A stretch of DNA of 64,000 nt from Zoroaster sp. YZ-2022 (Eukaryota; Echinodermata; Asteroidea; Forcipulatida; Zoroasteridae): assembly GCA_029582265.1 (NCBI GenBank), contig CM055816.1:93793588-93857587 (forward strand), read 5' to 3'. The notes beneath the pieces are model-generated. The model saw only the letters and a list, made by a program, of their open reading frames with translations. It was not told where the DNA came from and searched no databases. The position numbers were made by a program, and so were the translations under genes. Below are positions 35,185-46,600 of the stretch, in pieces (position 1 is the stretch's first letter; the number at the start of each line of letters is the position of its first letter).

Positions 35185-35375
35185 CCCACAGGTTACCCAC
35201 AGGTTAAGGGCAATTACCCACAGGTTAAGAGCAATTGTCCATAGGTCGTTAGTAATTACCCATAGGTTACTCAGCAATTGCCTTAGGTTGTTAGTAATTA
35301 CCCATAGGTTAAGAGCAATTGTCCATAGGTCGTTAGTAATTACCCATAGGGTTACCCACAGGTTACTCATAGAGT
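35185..35375. repeat. Short tandem repeats, ~20 and ~40-bp units
   Basis: Alternating AGGTTAAGAGCAATTGTCCA and AGGTCGTTAGTAATTACCCA units, roughly nine in total, directly after the ATPase gene. The minus-strand frame through them merely repeats NDLWTIALNLWVI and is not a gene. Confidence 0.9.
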
Positions 35376-35417
35376 TGCCTCGTATTTTAATAAATATTAT
35401 AAAATATATTTATAAAT

Positions 35418-35697
35418 ATGAATGCTGAACGAGTGCAAGTTATATTTACGAATATATCTGCCGAACGAGTAAATGATTTTATACATAATCTTAACCAACT
35501 TCTCAATACTGAAGAAGAAATTAAAAAAACTAGTACAAGTTTTAAACGAGAATACTGAAAAAGTAAAAGGTTTATTTACTAGTATAGATGATGAACTAGT
35601 AAAAGATCTAATGTTTAATCTTAACAAACTTTTAAACGATGATGGGTTATCTAAAATTAATTATTGGTTTCTATATTTTTTTTATAAATTTAACTGA
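35418..35697 (+). pseudogene. Small viral-element ORF, frameshifted
   Basis: The ATG at 35418 opens MNAERVQVIFTNISAERVND and ends at a TGA at 35556-35558. The downstream frame (to 35697) carries EKVKGLFTSIDDELVKDLMF, which resembles the first half, so this looks like one ~90-aa protein made of two related repeats with a frameshift near 35520-35545. Function unknown. It is Asn/Leu-rich and predicted helical. Confidence 0.45.
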
Positions 35698-35721
35698 TTA
35701 TTCTATAAATACGTATAATAA

Positions 35722-36312
35722 ATGGAAGAAGTACATAAACTATTAAACGAAAATCCACAGACGACACTCGCGGACGATGACAATACTAACGATGATACGT
35801 CGTTGAAACAAAAAATACGTCTTTTATCGGTTGTAGTTGGGGGAGATTCGAGCAAGTTTTTCGGAAAAGAACTAAGCGTTAGCGATATTGAAGCTTTGTC
35901 TACCAAAGAGCGAAACGCGCTACACACGCAATACGAAACTAAATTAGGTCGCGATATTACTCAGTCTTTAGGTAGCGCTATTATAACGCTATACGCTAAA
36001 CTATTAGGACTTAGTTTAAATCGTATAGATTTGTACGGTCATAAATTTCAAATTGATGATGAAGGTAAATTAATTTCAGATTTAGAAAAAGATCCGTTCA
36101 TTTCGAGCATGCTTTCTACCGTAGCGTGTGAAATATATTACAAGTACGGTATGTTGATCGCTCCGCTCAGCGCTTCGCTAATTACGGCAAAACATTTAAA
36201 AAGAAAAGAAGAATCTTGTGTAGATAATAAAAGCGATGGAAACCAACGAGCAGATTGCGCAACCGGAACCGCAAACTTCAACGCCGAAGACCGTAACCCA
36301 ACCAGCGACTAA
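35722..36312 (+). CDS. Conserved-looking viral-element protein, unknown function
   Basis: An intact 196-aa frame with an acidic N-terminus (LADDDNTNDDTSL) and a mostly helical body (KLGRDITQSLGSAIITLYAK, DPFISSMLSTVACEIYYKYG). Its last ~75 bases overlap the start of the next ORF in another frame, typical of compact viral gene clusters. It lies between the ATPase and integrase, so a virion or assembly role is possible. No motif is recognised. Confidence 0.6.
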   Translation: MEEVHKLLNENPQTTLADDDNTNDDTSLKQKIRLLSVVVGGDSSKFFGKELSVSDIEALSTKERNALHTQYETKLGRDITQSLGSAIITLYAKLLGLSLNRIDLYGHKFQIDDEGKLISDLEKDPFISSMLSTVACEIYYKYGMLIAPLSASLITAKHLKRKEESCVDNKSDGNQRADCATGTANFNAEDRNPTSD

Positions 36313-36652
36313 ACCAAAAAACCCAAACAGAGTCGCGGCTGGAAAAAGACTAGCCGAAATTAACAAAAAGAAAAAACTACAACTCGCTAAACCCTCGAAA
36401 AGCGTTAAAACGTCTCGCGATAGCGAAGAAGCGTCTAGTTATAAAGAAAACAACTCGACGAGCAATGGAACGAGCTATTTTGTCTATATAGCTATTGGTT
36501 TAGCTATTGGAGGTATCGCTTATTTCTTGTTTAGACAGAGTGAAGCAGAACCAACTACGATTAGAGAACTGGCATTTAAAAACGAACCCGTTAAACTCGC
36601 TAGCGTTTCACCGCCTACCACGAGAGAACTCATTGTTTTTGAAATGGAATAA
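36236..36652 (+). CDS. Small basic membrane protein of the viral element
   Basis: A 138-aa frame overlapping the previous gene. It has a Gln/Pro/Thr-rich start, a Lys-rich stretch (AAGKRLAEINKKKKLQLAK) and one clear transmembrane helix (SYFVYIAIGLAIGGIAYFLF), then a short tail. Probably a single-pass membrane or virion protein. No family is assigned. Confidence 0.6.
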   Translation: METNEQIAQPEPQTSTPKTVTQPATKPKNPNRVAAGKRLAEINKKKKLQLAKPSKSVKTSRDSEEASSYKENNSTSNGTSYFVYIAIGLAIGGIAYFLFRQSEAEPTTIRELAFKNEPVKLASVSPPTTRELIVFEME

Positions 36653-36700
36653 AAGTTTTTGTTTTAAATATTATATTAAATAACTATAAATAGGTCTTCA

Positions 36701-36949
36701 ATGCCAATAGAGCCGAAAACAATCGCCGATTCGCTTTACAAAAGCGTCGTTTTTGGAGTTTTTATAGTTTTATACAGCATGATCGGTAAAAAAGTATTAA
36801 GCGTAGAACCAGCCAACTTGGGAAAGTTTAGTATAAAAGACGGATTAAAACTCACCGTGACGGTCGCATTAGCCGGTGGAACTCAAATGGCGTTAGTTAA
36901 ACAAGGAATTTTACCAGATTCGCTCATGCCTAAAAATCCTAATGAATAA
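36701..36949 (+). CDS. Very small membrane protein of the viral element
   Basis: An intact 82-aa frame with one or two hydrophobic helices (SVVFGVFIVLYSMIGKKVL; LKLTVTVALAGGTQMALV). It lies 22 bp before the integrase start codon, in the same direction, suggesting a shared transcript. Function unknown. Confidence 0.55.
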   Translation: MPIEPKTIADSLYKSVVFGVFIVLYSMIGKKVLSVEPANLGKFSIKDGLKLTVTVALAGGTQMALVKQGILPDSLMPKNPNE

Positions 36950-36971
36950 AAATATGTTGTACAATATTAAA

Positions 36972-37958
36972 ATGAATGAGCTAAAACTTTCAAACGCTTA
37001 TTATAGTCCGCGAGGATATTACAAAGGTCTCGACGCTATCAGCAAGCTAGCTAAATCTACAAAAGTAAATGTAAAAATAGTTCGACGGTGGATAAAAAAG
37101 CAAGCGCTGTGGCAAATTTATTTGCCCTATCCTAAATATATTCCAAGACCAACTTCATCAAATAGTACGTTTGGAAAACCGAATGAGGTTCATCAAGCAG
37201 ATTTACTGTTTCTTCCGCACGATATTATAAATAAAAAGACATACAAATACTCGTTAACCGTCGTAGATGAAGCCAGTAGATTTAAAGAAGCACAACCGTT
37301 AACCGATAAAACAGCTACGCAAGTTGGTAACGCGTTTGAGAAAATTTATAAACGTTCGTTACTGTCTTGGCCTAAAATTATAAAAGTCGATCCTGGAAAA
37401 TAATTCATGAGTAGCGTCAACGTATTGATGAGTAAACATAATGTTGTAATACAAAGAAGTGAAGCTGGTAATCATAGAGCTCAGGGTATAGTGGAGCGAT
37501 TTAATAGAACTTTGAGTGAAAGATTATTTTCACATCAATACGCGCAAGAAATAGCGACCGATACGAGAAACAGAGAATGGGTTAAAAGATTACCTCTAGT
37601 CGTAAAAGCGTTAAACAACGAGACGACGCGACTAATTAATTTGAAACCTAAAGACGCGATTAAACTATGTAGTGTCGAGCAAAATCCGGCCTCACCATCT
37701 GTTGTAAAGAATGAAAAAAGAATCCCAAACAACAGCGTAGTTCGGTATTTATACGCGCCCGGTGAAGCTGAAAAAGATACGAGACGCCGCGCGACCGACC
37801 CTATATGGAGTATAGCAGTATATAGAATATCTAAAACTATTAAAGGTGCGAATCAACCCATCTTGTATTATTTAGAAGCGGGTCCCGCTCGTAGTTTTGT
37901 AAAAGAAGAATTACAAATTATTCCTCGAGATACAGAAAATCCTCCAATCATGCCGTAA
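36972..37958 (+). pseudogene. Retroviral-type integrase (rve), one in-frame stop
   Basis: I start at 36972 (MNELKLSNAYYS); upstream in-frame Met codons overlap the previous gene's end. A helix-turn-helix-like N-terminus (KSTKVNVKIVRRWIKKQALW) is followed by the core with catalytic Asp in VHQADLLFLPHD, second Asp in IIKVDPGK, and Glu in QGIVERFNRTLSERLF. The C-terminal domain (PIWSIAVYRISKTIK, YYLEAGPARSFVKEELQIIP) resembles the chromodomain/SH3-like end of Polinton integrases. A TAA at 37401-37403, straight after the second catalytic Asp motif, stops the frame; the same frame continues to 37958. The protein would insert the element's DNA; this copy cannot make a full product. Confidence 0.85.
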
Positions 37959-38005
37959 GAGATCGTAATCGTAATCGTAATCTCACACAATAGTTGTAAT
38001 TGTTG

Positions 38006-41000
38006 TTAAACGTTAAGGCTATAGTGACCGTAAGCGTGAGTGACTATTCCGTCTTCTAAAATGTGTCTCTTCGTGTCTAAAGGTGATAGCGATATTATAT
38101 TTATTCGAGTTGTATATAGTCGATGTTTTTCATGCCTGATAAAATTCATAGGGTGATGTAGAGTATTTTTCAGAGATAAAACTTGTTTATAACGGTCGTG
38201 TTTAATATATTGTTCTAAAACTTGTTTTTTAACTCCTTTAGCTTTTCTTATTTATTTTTCGTCCGATAAAAGTATCGAATACATTTTGGGTCTCAAACAA
38301 ACAACTTCGGAGATTAGAGTTCCCGCGGTCTCGTCTTTCATTTTACCGATCACTTGTTTATTTTCTTCAGAAAATAGAAAATGATCTCGTTTATAGTTAC
38401 TAAAATCGTATAAATGCTTGTCTTTTTTCATATCTTTAAAAACATCTCGAGTTTTAATTTCCAACAACAAGCTGTCTGTATCCGTGTATACCAACTCACA
38501 CCTCTCACCGTATTTCTTCTTTAATTGATTGTAATAAAAAATCATACATTAAATGTTTAGATAAATCCAGTACGCTCATTCCTACGTAAACTGGGCCGTT
38601 GAGAATGAGTTTTGTTTTGTGCATGTGAATCGCTACTAGATCGTTATCGAAAATCCTCGCCTCTGCAAAATTTGGTTTAGCGATGAGTCTTTTAATTTGA
38701 TTTTCCGCTTTTTCATCGTTTAACCGCTTCAAATTTACGTTGACGCGTTTTCGTACATTTTCCATCGTTTTTCCAAAAACTGAATTGTTCATGAGTTTAA
38801 ACAAGTCTTTTTCAAAATCGCTCGTCGCGAGTTTTCTAAGTTGAGTGTTTTTATCAATGTACGATTTCATCCAACACGATTCGTCAAATTCTAATACGCG
38901 ATGAATTTTAGTTAGTTTCATACCGAGTTGTAAATACAATCGCAAATTACGATAATGAAGCACGTAGTTTTTTTTTTCGTATAAATTTGGAACTAATTTT
39001 ACGACGTTTGGAGCCGGTTTGTCGTTTAGTAAATTCTTTTGATAGTCGCTCATCCATTCTTTCGGCACCACTAAAGACTCTGGCGCAAGTGGAAACGCGT
39101 TGTGAGAATCGTGTAAAATAGTTGGATATTGTAAATCGACTTCTAAAATACATCCTTTGTTTCGCTTTAATCCATCGCTCTCGAGTTTGTCTATTTGTTT
39201 ACTCGTCATCCATTTAAAATTACCCGTCGGTAAAGGTTGACTCATCGCGTAGCCGTATAAATTATTCGCGTCTAAATACGTAATGTAACTCGATGGTTTC
39301 GATTCGTCGTAGTCGTCCAAGTAAACATTATTCGCTTTAGCGTATCGTTTACTCGCCATACACGTTCCTCCTCGCGTACCTTTCTCAATAAACAAATGCA
39401 TGTCAACGTCTGTGAGCATTTCTAAAGTTTGTTTCGAATGTTTTAATAAAGCGTCCCAACTCAGACCGGGACTAGTATAATAATTAGCCGGATCTAAATC
39501 GTATTGTTTCATGCAAGTAGCGCGAAAATTTTCAAATACGTCCGCCAATAAGCAAGTATCGGAACGCACGTATAAATCGTGATAGTCTCCTAAATTTTTA
39601 CAATCAAAGGTACAAAATACATTCTTTGCGTGCTCGTATTGTTCTTTGGTAATGTGTTGGTAAACTACTGTAAAAAGCAGATATAAGAGGAAGACGCGTC
39701 TCTTTAAATTTTTCAAAACTATCCATGTACTCGTAAGGATAAATACCCTTGCTTTTTAACAGATTAAATTTTTCGGAGGAGGGTTCGAGTTTAGTTGTAA
39801 TCGGAAAAGAATCGTTTGATTTTACGAGTTTATCCAACGACGCCAATAAAAATTGAGCGCTGTCTATAAATCGTAGTTGCCCTATTGAAAAAGAAATATA
39901 TTTTTCGATATTGTTTGGAATACACGTTAGATTTCCCGTCGTTTGACCTGCGGCCTGCATAATGAGATGAGAGTCGTATCCTCGCAAATTATGAAATACA
40001 ACCGGAATAAAAGTTCTGTTTGGTTTTAAACTTAGTTTTAAATTACAATAATTATGCTGCGCCTCTATACTTTTCAGTAATGTGACAATAATCTCTTACT
40101 TTTGTAAACTTACCGTCGGCGTCTCTAAAAAATGTCTTTTCGCATATCCAACACTCGCTAGCAGAGTTGTAATCTTCTACATTTTCTTTAGTCATGTTTA
40201 ATTTTTCAGGGTTTTAAATATCTCGTTAATCTTTTCTTCTTCTTTTTCTAATTCAATTAAAAAGTGTTCAGCCGCATCTTCTCCTCTGTAAACGATGGGT
40301 TCGCTAGTTTCACCGTCGCAACGAACTCTAATATACGAATAACCGCAAACGACGTGTTCTTGTAGTTTTGTAGTACTCGTAGAGTTTACATCTACAACAT
40401 TTTTAATAATACTTTCAAAATCGGCGTATATTACGAAAGGAACTCGCATCTTTTTATGGAAATTTATAAATTTAACCGTATCGTTTTTACACTTTTCCGG
40501 CATCACGACTGTCGTCGGTCTGTCGTTTATTCCCTTGCACATTTTTACGTGATTTTCGAGATACGTTTTTGCTGAAAAACCCTGTAAACATCTCAAACAA
40601 AAATGTTTACGTTCTTTGTGATTCGTTTGATCGTAAAGTAATTTATTCACGTCTTTTATATAAACGTAGTGAGATCTAGCTTCTTCATCGTTAATCAATA
40701 ATAAATTTATGCGATCCAGCTCCGCTGGTTGATCACTAAGTTTGTAAACTAGAATCGTTTTTGATTCACAACCAAAAACATTTATCGCTATATTGTTTTG
40801 TTTCTCTACTCGCTTAATTTGATTTATTGGTGTAGGAGCATCGATATTATTAAAATTTAAACCGTCTTCAATCGGGTATTTACTCGTTCTATCACCATCC
40901 TTTTTCACGGGAAAAAGAGCGCTGCGAAGAGCCCACCGCAAACAATCGTCGTCTTTGTTTTGTACGTTAATGCACGCTTTTTTATTTTTTATGTAGTCGC

Positions 41001-41589
41001 ATAGCTCGATATAAGAACCGCCTCTCAAAGGTTGATATTTTGCGATAGTGAGATTCATATCTACGATACGATCTATTTCCCATCCGCTGCCCTTTTGAGT
41101 CCATTTTTCTAAAGCCTCTTGAATTTGTGAAAAAACAGTATCGAGTATGTTTTCGATATCATCTAAATTCAATAAAACAATTTGCTTATTATTATGAAAA
41201 CTTGGTTCGGCAAAATCGATCGTGCCGTCTAATTTTTCTTTATGTAATTTAACTCGTATAAATATCATAAACTTGAACGCGGTAAATTCTTTCAAGTCTA
41301 AAGCTAACTTGGTGATTATCTTTGGTTTTACCGCTCGGTAAAATATATTTAAATCTTTTTCTTTGCTGTGATTCATCGGAACAATCATTATTCGTTCGCG
41401 TAAATATCTACCACCACTAATAGGAGGTTTAAATCTCAACTCTTCTTCTCGGTTGTGAAACCTTTAATAGCGGCGATGTAGTCTTTTTTATCAACTGCGC
41501 TCTCGCTCCCGCGCCGCGTTGTGGTAGCTCAATATTTTCAACCGCTATACGCTCTCTCAATTCGGCTAAATTTATCGTACGGCACTCAT
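38006..41589 (-). pseudogene. Protein-primed family B DNA polymerase, multiply broken
   Basis: Read right to left: a SAP-like N-terminal segment near 41589-41460; the region 41439-40198 with a GGRYLRER motif and a Cys/His site (HFCLRCLQGFSAKTYLENH); Exo I VIYADFES; Exo II FHNLRGYDSH; Exo III YHDLYVRSD; polymerase motifs A (YLDANNLYGYAMS), B (KLMNNSVFGKTMEN) and C (VYTDTDSLL). The order and spacing are those of Maverick/Polinton PolB. Frame breaks lie near 41590-41450 (one or two), 40205, 40060, 39680 and 38540 (the last beside a T run), and a TAA lies at 38254-38252. It faces the integrase convergently. Active-site residues persist but no continuous frame does. Confidence 0.88.
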
Positions 41590-41679
41590 CGTTCAGATGA
41601 CTGGCAGTGCTAAAATTTTATTTAGCCTACCTTTAATATAATTAGTGATGTAACAATGTTGTGTAATATAATACAATAG

Positions 41680-41980
41680 TCGTCTAATCGATGAGGCTGT
41701 ACGATGACGTCATCATTGTGACGGCTGTTTTGTCTAATCGATGAAGCCGTACGATAACATCATCATTCTGACGGCTGTTTTGTCTAATCAATGAAGCTGT
41801 ACGATGACGTCATCATTGTGACGGCTGTTTTGTCTAATCGATGAAGCTGTACGATGACGTCATCATTGTGACGGCTGTTTTGTCTAATCGATGAAGCACG
41901 ATGACATCATCATTCTGATGGCTGTTTGTCTAATCGATGAAGCCGTACGATGTCGTCATCATTCTGACGGCTGTATTGCG
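41680..41980. repeat. ~50-bp tandem repeat with CRE-like TGACGTCA cores
   Basis: Six units of TGTCTAATCGATGAAGCTGT + ACGATGACGTCATCATTGTG + ACGGCTGTTT with point changes. Three of the six keep a perfect TGACGTCA palindrome (CREB/ATF site). The array starts ~90 bp upstream of the polymerase gene's 5' end and may be terminal repeat or promoter sequence of the viral element. Confidence 0.9.
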
Positions 41981-41989
41981 TTCGGTTGA

Positions 41990-42340
41990 AGCAGCAAGGT
42001 TGAAAGTGGTGTTTTAGATTCATTTTCTCCATTTTTTTTCCAGTAAAAGGCTTATGATTTTTTTCTGCTAGACTAATTTAAATGTATATCATCTTCAAAA
42101 TTAAAATAAATTAGACAAAGTAATGTGATAGATCTTTAAATTTATTCTTGAATATTTATCAAGAAGATTCTTTACAATATACCAAGTGAACAAAATAAGG
42201 TATGCTAAAATTGCAAATGCTAATGCTAATTTGATCTCAATCAGTTATAGACAATTAAAAAACATTTTGGGAACAGTTCTGTGGTTGTTTAATTACAACC
42301 ACTACCTCTTGTTTAAGTTTTGTTGTTGTGACCCGAGGCA
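41990..42340. other. No gene recognised
   Basis: AT-rich sequence between the tandem array and a set of minus-strand exons. Confidence 0.4.
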
Positions 42341-42344
42341 TTCA

Positions 42345-42997
42345 TTATTTCCTGCCGACGCAAGTGTACACTGGCGGGAGACCTGAATCAATTGACCAGC
42401 GTAACAAGGAAATACCTTCTAAGACAGAAAAATTATTTACAATACCTGGAAGCTGTTTTGTGGCCTTTCCAGTCATATAATCTTCAAAAAACTCTGTCAC
42501 CAAGCTCGTCCGTTGAGGTGTCCACCTTACATATCGCCGTCCTGCACAGAATGAGGAAATGGTTAAATTATTGGAATGCTGATACTGTCAAAACTGGTGG
42601 AATATTTAACAGTAACACCATTCTCAATGGATAGGCAGTGTGTATGGTGACAAAAATAAAATCAATGTAAAAGCAACTAGTAGGCCTATCACACAGGATT
42701 AAGATTTAAAAAAATAAAAAAATAACATATTTCAAAGTGAGTGAAAGAATTTGTTTTGTTCTTAAATTCAAATGTACAAGCAAATTAGTCAACAGAAAGG
42801 ATTCTGGATTTTAAATTAAATAATTTGCACAGAGTAAGATATTTTGACTTAACATATTCGAGGAAATGTTCATATTTTACTGTGATTTTGTAGCTACAAA
42901 TATCCTGCTTTCAAGTTGAAAAATAATCTATTCAATTACCTTTTGAGTTGAGCTCCGGAACCATTGGTGACTGGGTCAGATGCGGTTGAAGTGGTTT
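42345..42997 (-). CDS. 3' exons of a host gene (C-terminal domain of a zinc-finger/recombinase-type protein?)
   Basis: Three exons with matching phase: 42997-42940 (acceptor TTTAG, donor GTAATT), 42541-42446 (acceptor TGCAG, donor GTATTG) and 42382-42345 (acceptor TTCAG, ending in TAA). The middle exon reads RRYVRWTPQRTSLVTEFFED then YMTGKATKQLP, a short Trp-containing helical motif like the C-terminal tail of multi-exon zinc-finger/tyrosine-recombinase genes (from family memory, not tested). It is head-to-head with the plus-strand recombinase gene at 43.6 kb. The 5' exons are not visible between 42997 and 43600, so it may be an orphaned gene end. Confidence 0.45.
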
Positions 42998-43106
42998 CTA
43001 AATGAAAAGAAAAAACCCTGTTAATAGCAACACATGACATTATTTTTATTTTTAAACAGATGAAGTTCTTGTAAATATAGATTTAAACTAGAGTAAAATT
43101 TACATT

Positions 43107-43261
43107 TAATAATTTCATTAAACAGACACAAAGATCACAGAACCATTTTTTCTGTAAACAGTGGGTTTTATAAAAAAAAATTAACTAAATCTACATTTGA
43201 ATATGCTTTTCTACAAACAGGGTATTTTTCGAGTATCAATTTTTTTCCAATATTAGTTAGA
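43107..43261 (+). repeat. Left copy of inverted repeat flanking the recombinase gene
   Basis: About 155 bp (AACAGACAC...GATCACAGAACC to CCAATATTAGTTAGAC), ~85% identical in inverted orientation to 47322-47492. Confidence 0.85.
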
Positions 43262-43640
43262 CTTAAAGGGGTCATTCAGATACAGTACTAAAGTAGGTTT
43301 ATCTCACGGTTGAACCGTATCGAGTTGAACTCTGTGTGTCTGAACAGTTTTAAAGTTGGACCGAATCAGGGTTAACCCCTAAAAGACTGGAGCTGGAGAG
43401 TTTATCTTTAAACCGCTTCGGGTTTATCTTTTAACATGGTGTGTAGAGAGAATAAAGTAGACCACACCCGGTTTAACTCAGACGGATGACCTGTGGACTG
43501 TATTATGAACAGTGTACTTGTAAGTGTACCACATTCAGTGTACCATGTATCATTCACAGGGAGAACAAATGAAGTTTTTGGATGAGTACGGGCAATATCT
43601 TTAATGTTGCATGTTGTATTTTTCTGGACTGTTTACTTAG

Positions 43641-46600
43641 GAATATGACGATGCAGACCTTGCAGCATCTGTTGACCCGCCAGGTGATATCCAGCATCGG
43701 GAAGAGAGCACATGCAAAGATGACGATGTTGGTGCAGACCCCACAACATCTATCCCACCAGATGAAGCAGATCACATACCCAGGAACACCTTGCAGACAA
43801 CTTCTTCAAATGCACTGAACTTGATGAATGCCATATTAGATGGCACTGTCCAGCAAAGTGACCAGGAGGACACAGACGTAGAAGGTGACTTGTTAATCCA
43901 CCATGAAGAGGGTGCTGCAAAACCGTCATCAGAGTCTCTTGACTCGTCAAGTGGTATCCAGCATCAGGAAGAGAGCACATGTAAAGATGATGATCGAAGT
44001 AGTGTCATTTCTGAAAGCGTCTCAGATAGTGATATCTCCTACCTCCCAAGTGAGTCTTCTGATTCTGAACCAGAGAATGCTGGGTGTGTGGTTGAGGAAA
44101 TCGCGATGGAATCCGGCCAAGATATGCCAGAAAATGCCAGAAGTGACAACAAAAACAAACCGTATAAGAAACCATACAGACTGTGCATTTTTTGCAATAC
44201 GGCTAAGTCAAAACTTACACAACATATTGCAAAACAACATATTGCAAAACAACATGCAAAGAATGATAGAGTGAAGGATGCCTTAGGACTTCCGCTTAAG
44301 ATGAGAACAGCAATGTTTGAACAGTTTAAGAAGGAGGGTATCTTGACAGTAAACAAGGCTGCTGCAAAAATAGAACATCCAAAATACCAAAGAGAACGCA
44401 TGTCAGTGAAGGACACCGCCTTGGTAATGTGCAGTATTTGTAATGGGTTTTATTCAACATCCTATATTAAAAGACACTCAAACAGATGTCAAGAGAAGTC
44501 TGAAGGTTGTCCCCCTTCTGCACCAGTGCCGGTAACTCTACTGCAATGTGACGAAGACTATGCAGGAGAATTTGTGAAGGACATCCTAAATAAGTTCAGA
44601 CAAGACAGAGTTGGTAAGGTATGTACCACTGATTCTGTGCTCCTAAAATTAGGGCGGAGGCTTTGGTATAAGCAGAAAAGGAAGGCAGACAAAAAGACGG
44701 AAGTGCGTAGATCAGTTATGACTGATATGAGACGGCTGGCCAGCCTGTACCTCCATATGGTAGATAAAGAACAGACACTTGGAGCCCTTCCAATAAAAGA
44801 AGGAAACCTATCCGATTTGGATAGACGGAACAACTTTCGTCATCTCGACGAAGCACTAGACGTGTACACATCTTCGGAAAATAGTGAATCCAGCCAGATT
44901 AAAGCAGGGTTAAAGCTTGGGTTATACTATCTCATCAAGTCCAGCAGTAAGATTCTGAAGGCCTTGTACTTAATAGAGGACAACGACAAACAGGCAGCTG
45001 ATGTAGACAAGTTTGTGTCTGTCTTGGAACTCAACCACAACTACATCTTTGGTGATGCCACATACAAGGTCAATCAGCAGAGACAAATTCGTTTGAGACG
45101 ACCAGAGGCCTTGCCGCGTGAAGAAGACATCAGAAAATTGCGCCAATACACCATCACAAGAATGCACGAAATCACTACGGATGAATATGACTTTTGGGAT
45201 TCTAACAGCTACGTTGAGTTGAGAGATTTGGTAGTATGTCGGTTGACTTTGTTTAACGCTAGAAGAGGGGGAGAACCATCTCGGCTACTTCGTCGGGAGT
45301 GGGAGGATGCTGAGAAGGGTGTCTGGATTGACAACAGTCAAATAGAAGCTCTTGACCCCATTGACAAAGCACTCACAGATGCTTTCAAGATTGCATATCA
45401 AAGTGGTAAATGGAACAAACACCTGGTCCCGGTTCTGTTTCCGAAAGACACACTTGAAGCAGTTCGGAAGTTGTGAACAAGGATGCTCAGTCTGTTGTTG
45501 TCCTTGGCGAAAATAATCCATTTCTTTTCCCGAGCACAAATGGGTCTGATAATCACGTGTCTGGCTGGCATGCAGTCAACAGTGTATGTGAAAAGGCGAA
45601 ACTTGGCAATAAGTCTGTAATAACTGCGACGAAAAACAGACACAGGGTCAGCACTATGTTTGCATTGATGGATGTTCCGGAAAAAGATCGGCAGTTTATT
45701 TACAAGCATCTTGGGCACTCTGAAGAGACGAACAGAAATATCTACCAGACTCCTTTGGCATTAAAAGAACTCACAGTTGTCGGAAAAAGACTACTCACTA
45801 TAGATGAAGGTAAGTTAATTTAATTTAAAATACAGTTTATGTTACAAGGGTTTGTTAGTAGGCATTCTTCCGTCTCGAGAAAAAGAAAAATTATATCGTG
45901 CACAGGCCTGGATGTGCATTGGCTAAAGTGTCCTTCAGAAAACATTGTGCCCTTTTATTTTACAAAATCCACCAGGCATGCATTCATTTGCTCTTTGCCT
46001 GGGTGATAGCGACATATTCTGAAAAAATCTACAAGGTTTGATATGGGTTCATTAATTTTTGGCATGCTGTACGTATCACTGACGCTGGTGCCACTCATTT
46101 AATGATTGCTTCTGGCTCAGGTATCCCCCAATTGTATGAGCAAAATATGTGCAATAACAATGTTCCATTCGCCCACACAAGTAACTTGAGCGCTGCACAT
46201 ACTACACTCATATTGAAGTTAACTTTACTTGATGCTAGCTTCAAATTGGGTGGCACAACTGATTACGAATAGTTTATAAAATGTCGAACTGTGCACAGAA
46301 ACTAATTGCTGAATGCATGGTGTTAAAATTGTTCTTTTTATGAGTGGGTACCAACTATCACACTTGGGCCAGGCAGCTAAGGATTCAGCGTGCAGCACAA
46401 ACGTTCTCGTCCATCGTGTCCATACATGCTATATTAATAAATGTTTTAATATTACTTGGCCTTGGTGCTTAATTGAATGGCGTAGGTACTCTCCATAATT
46501 TAAAGTTACAGGTCAATAGCCAAAGTGGCATTGCCCTAATTTCCAAATTCCAGGCCTGCATTCAGAAACGTGTGCATTGTCTGAGATTGGGTACTTTATT

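Larger units (their letters stand above)
30127..41990. mobile_element. Endogenous Maverick/Polinton-like viral element, degenerate and 5'-truncated
   Basis: A contiguous block of compact, intron-free genes with codon use unlike the neighbours (many CGA, GCG and TCG codons). It includes a major capsid protein, A32/FtsK-type packaging ATPase, retroviral-type (rve) integrase and protein-primed family B DNA polymerase, the defining set of Maverick/Polinton and adintovirus-like elements, plus several small virion-type ORFs. No adenain-type protease is seen. The left end cuts into the first ORF and no terminal inverted repeat was found; on the right a ~50-bp tandem array (41.68-41.98 kb) precedes ordinary host sequence. 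In-frame stops and frameshifts in at least five genes show an inactive copy. Confidence 0.9.

Noticed and set aside
35143..35370. Minus-strand 75-aa ORF with NDLWTIALNLWVI repeats
   Set aside because: Translation of the short tandem array; no start context or domain.
33232..38254. TAA reassigned to an amino acid in the viral element
   Set aside because: TAA and TAG also end other genes of the element at plausible C-termini, and the polymerase has true frameshifts; decay is simpler. Kept only as a bias worth checking.
41680..41980. CRISPR-like array
   Set aside because: Units are contiguous with no unique spacers, in an animal genome; it is a simple tandem repeat.
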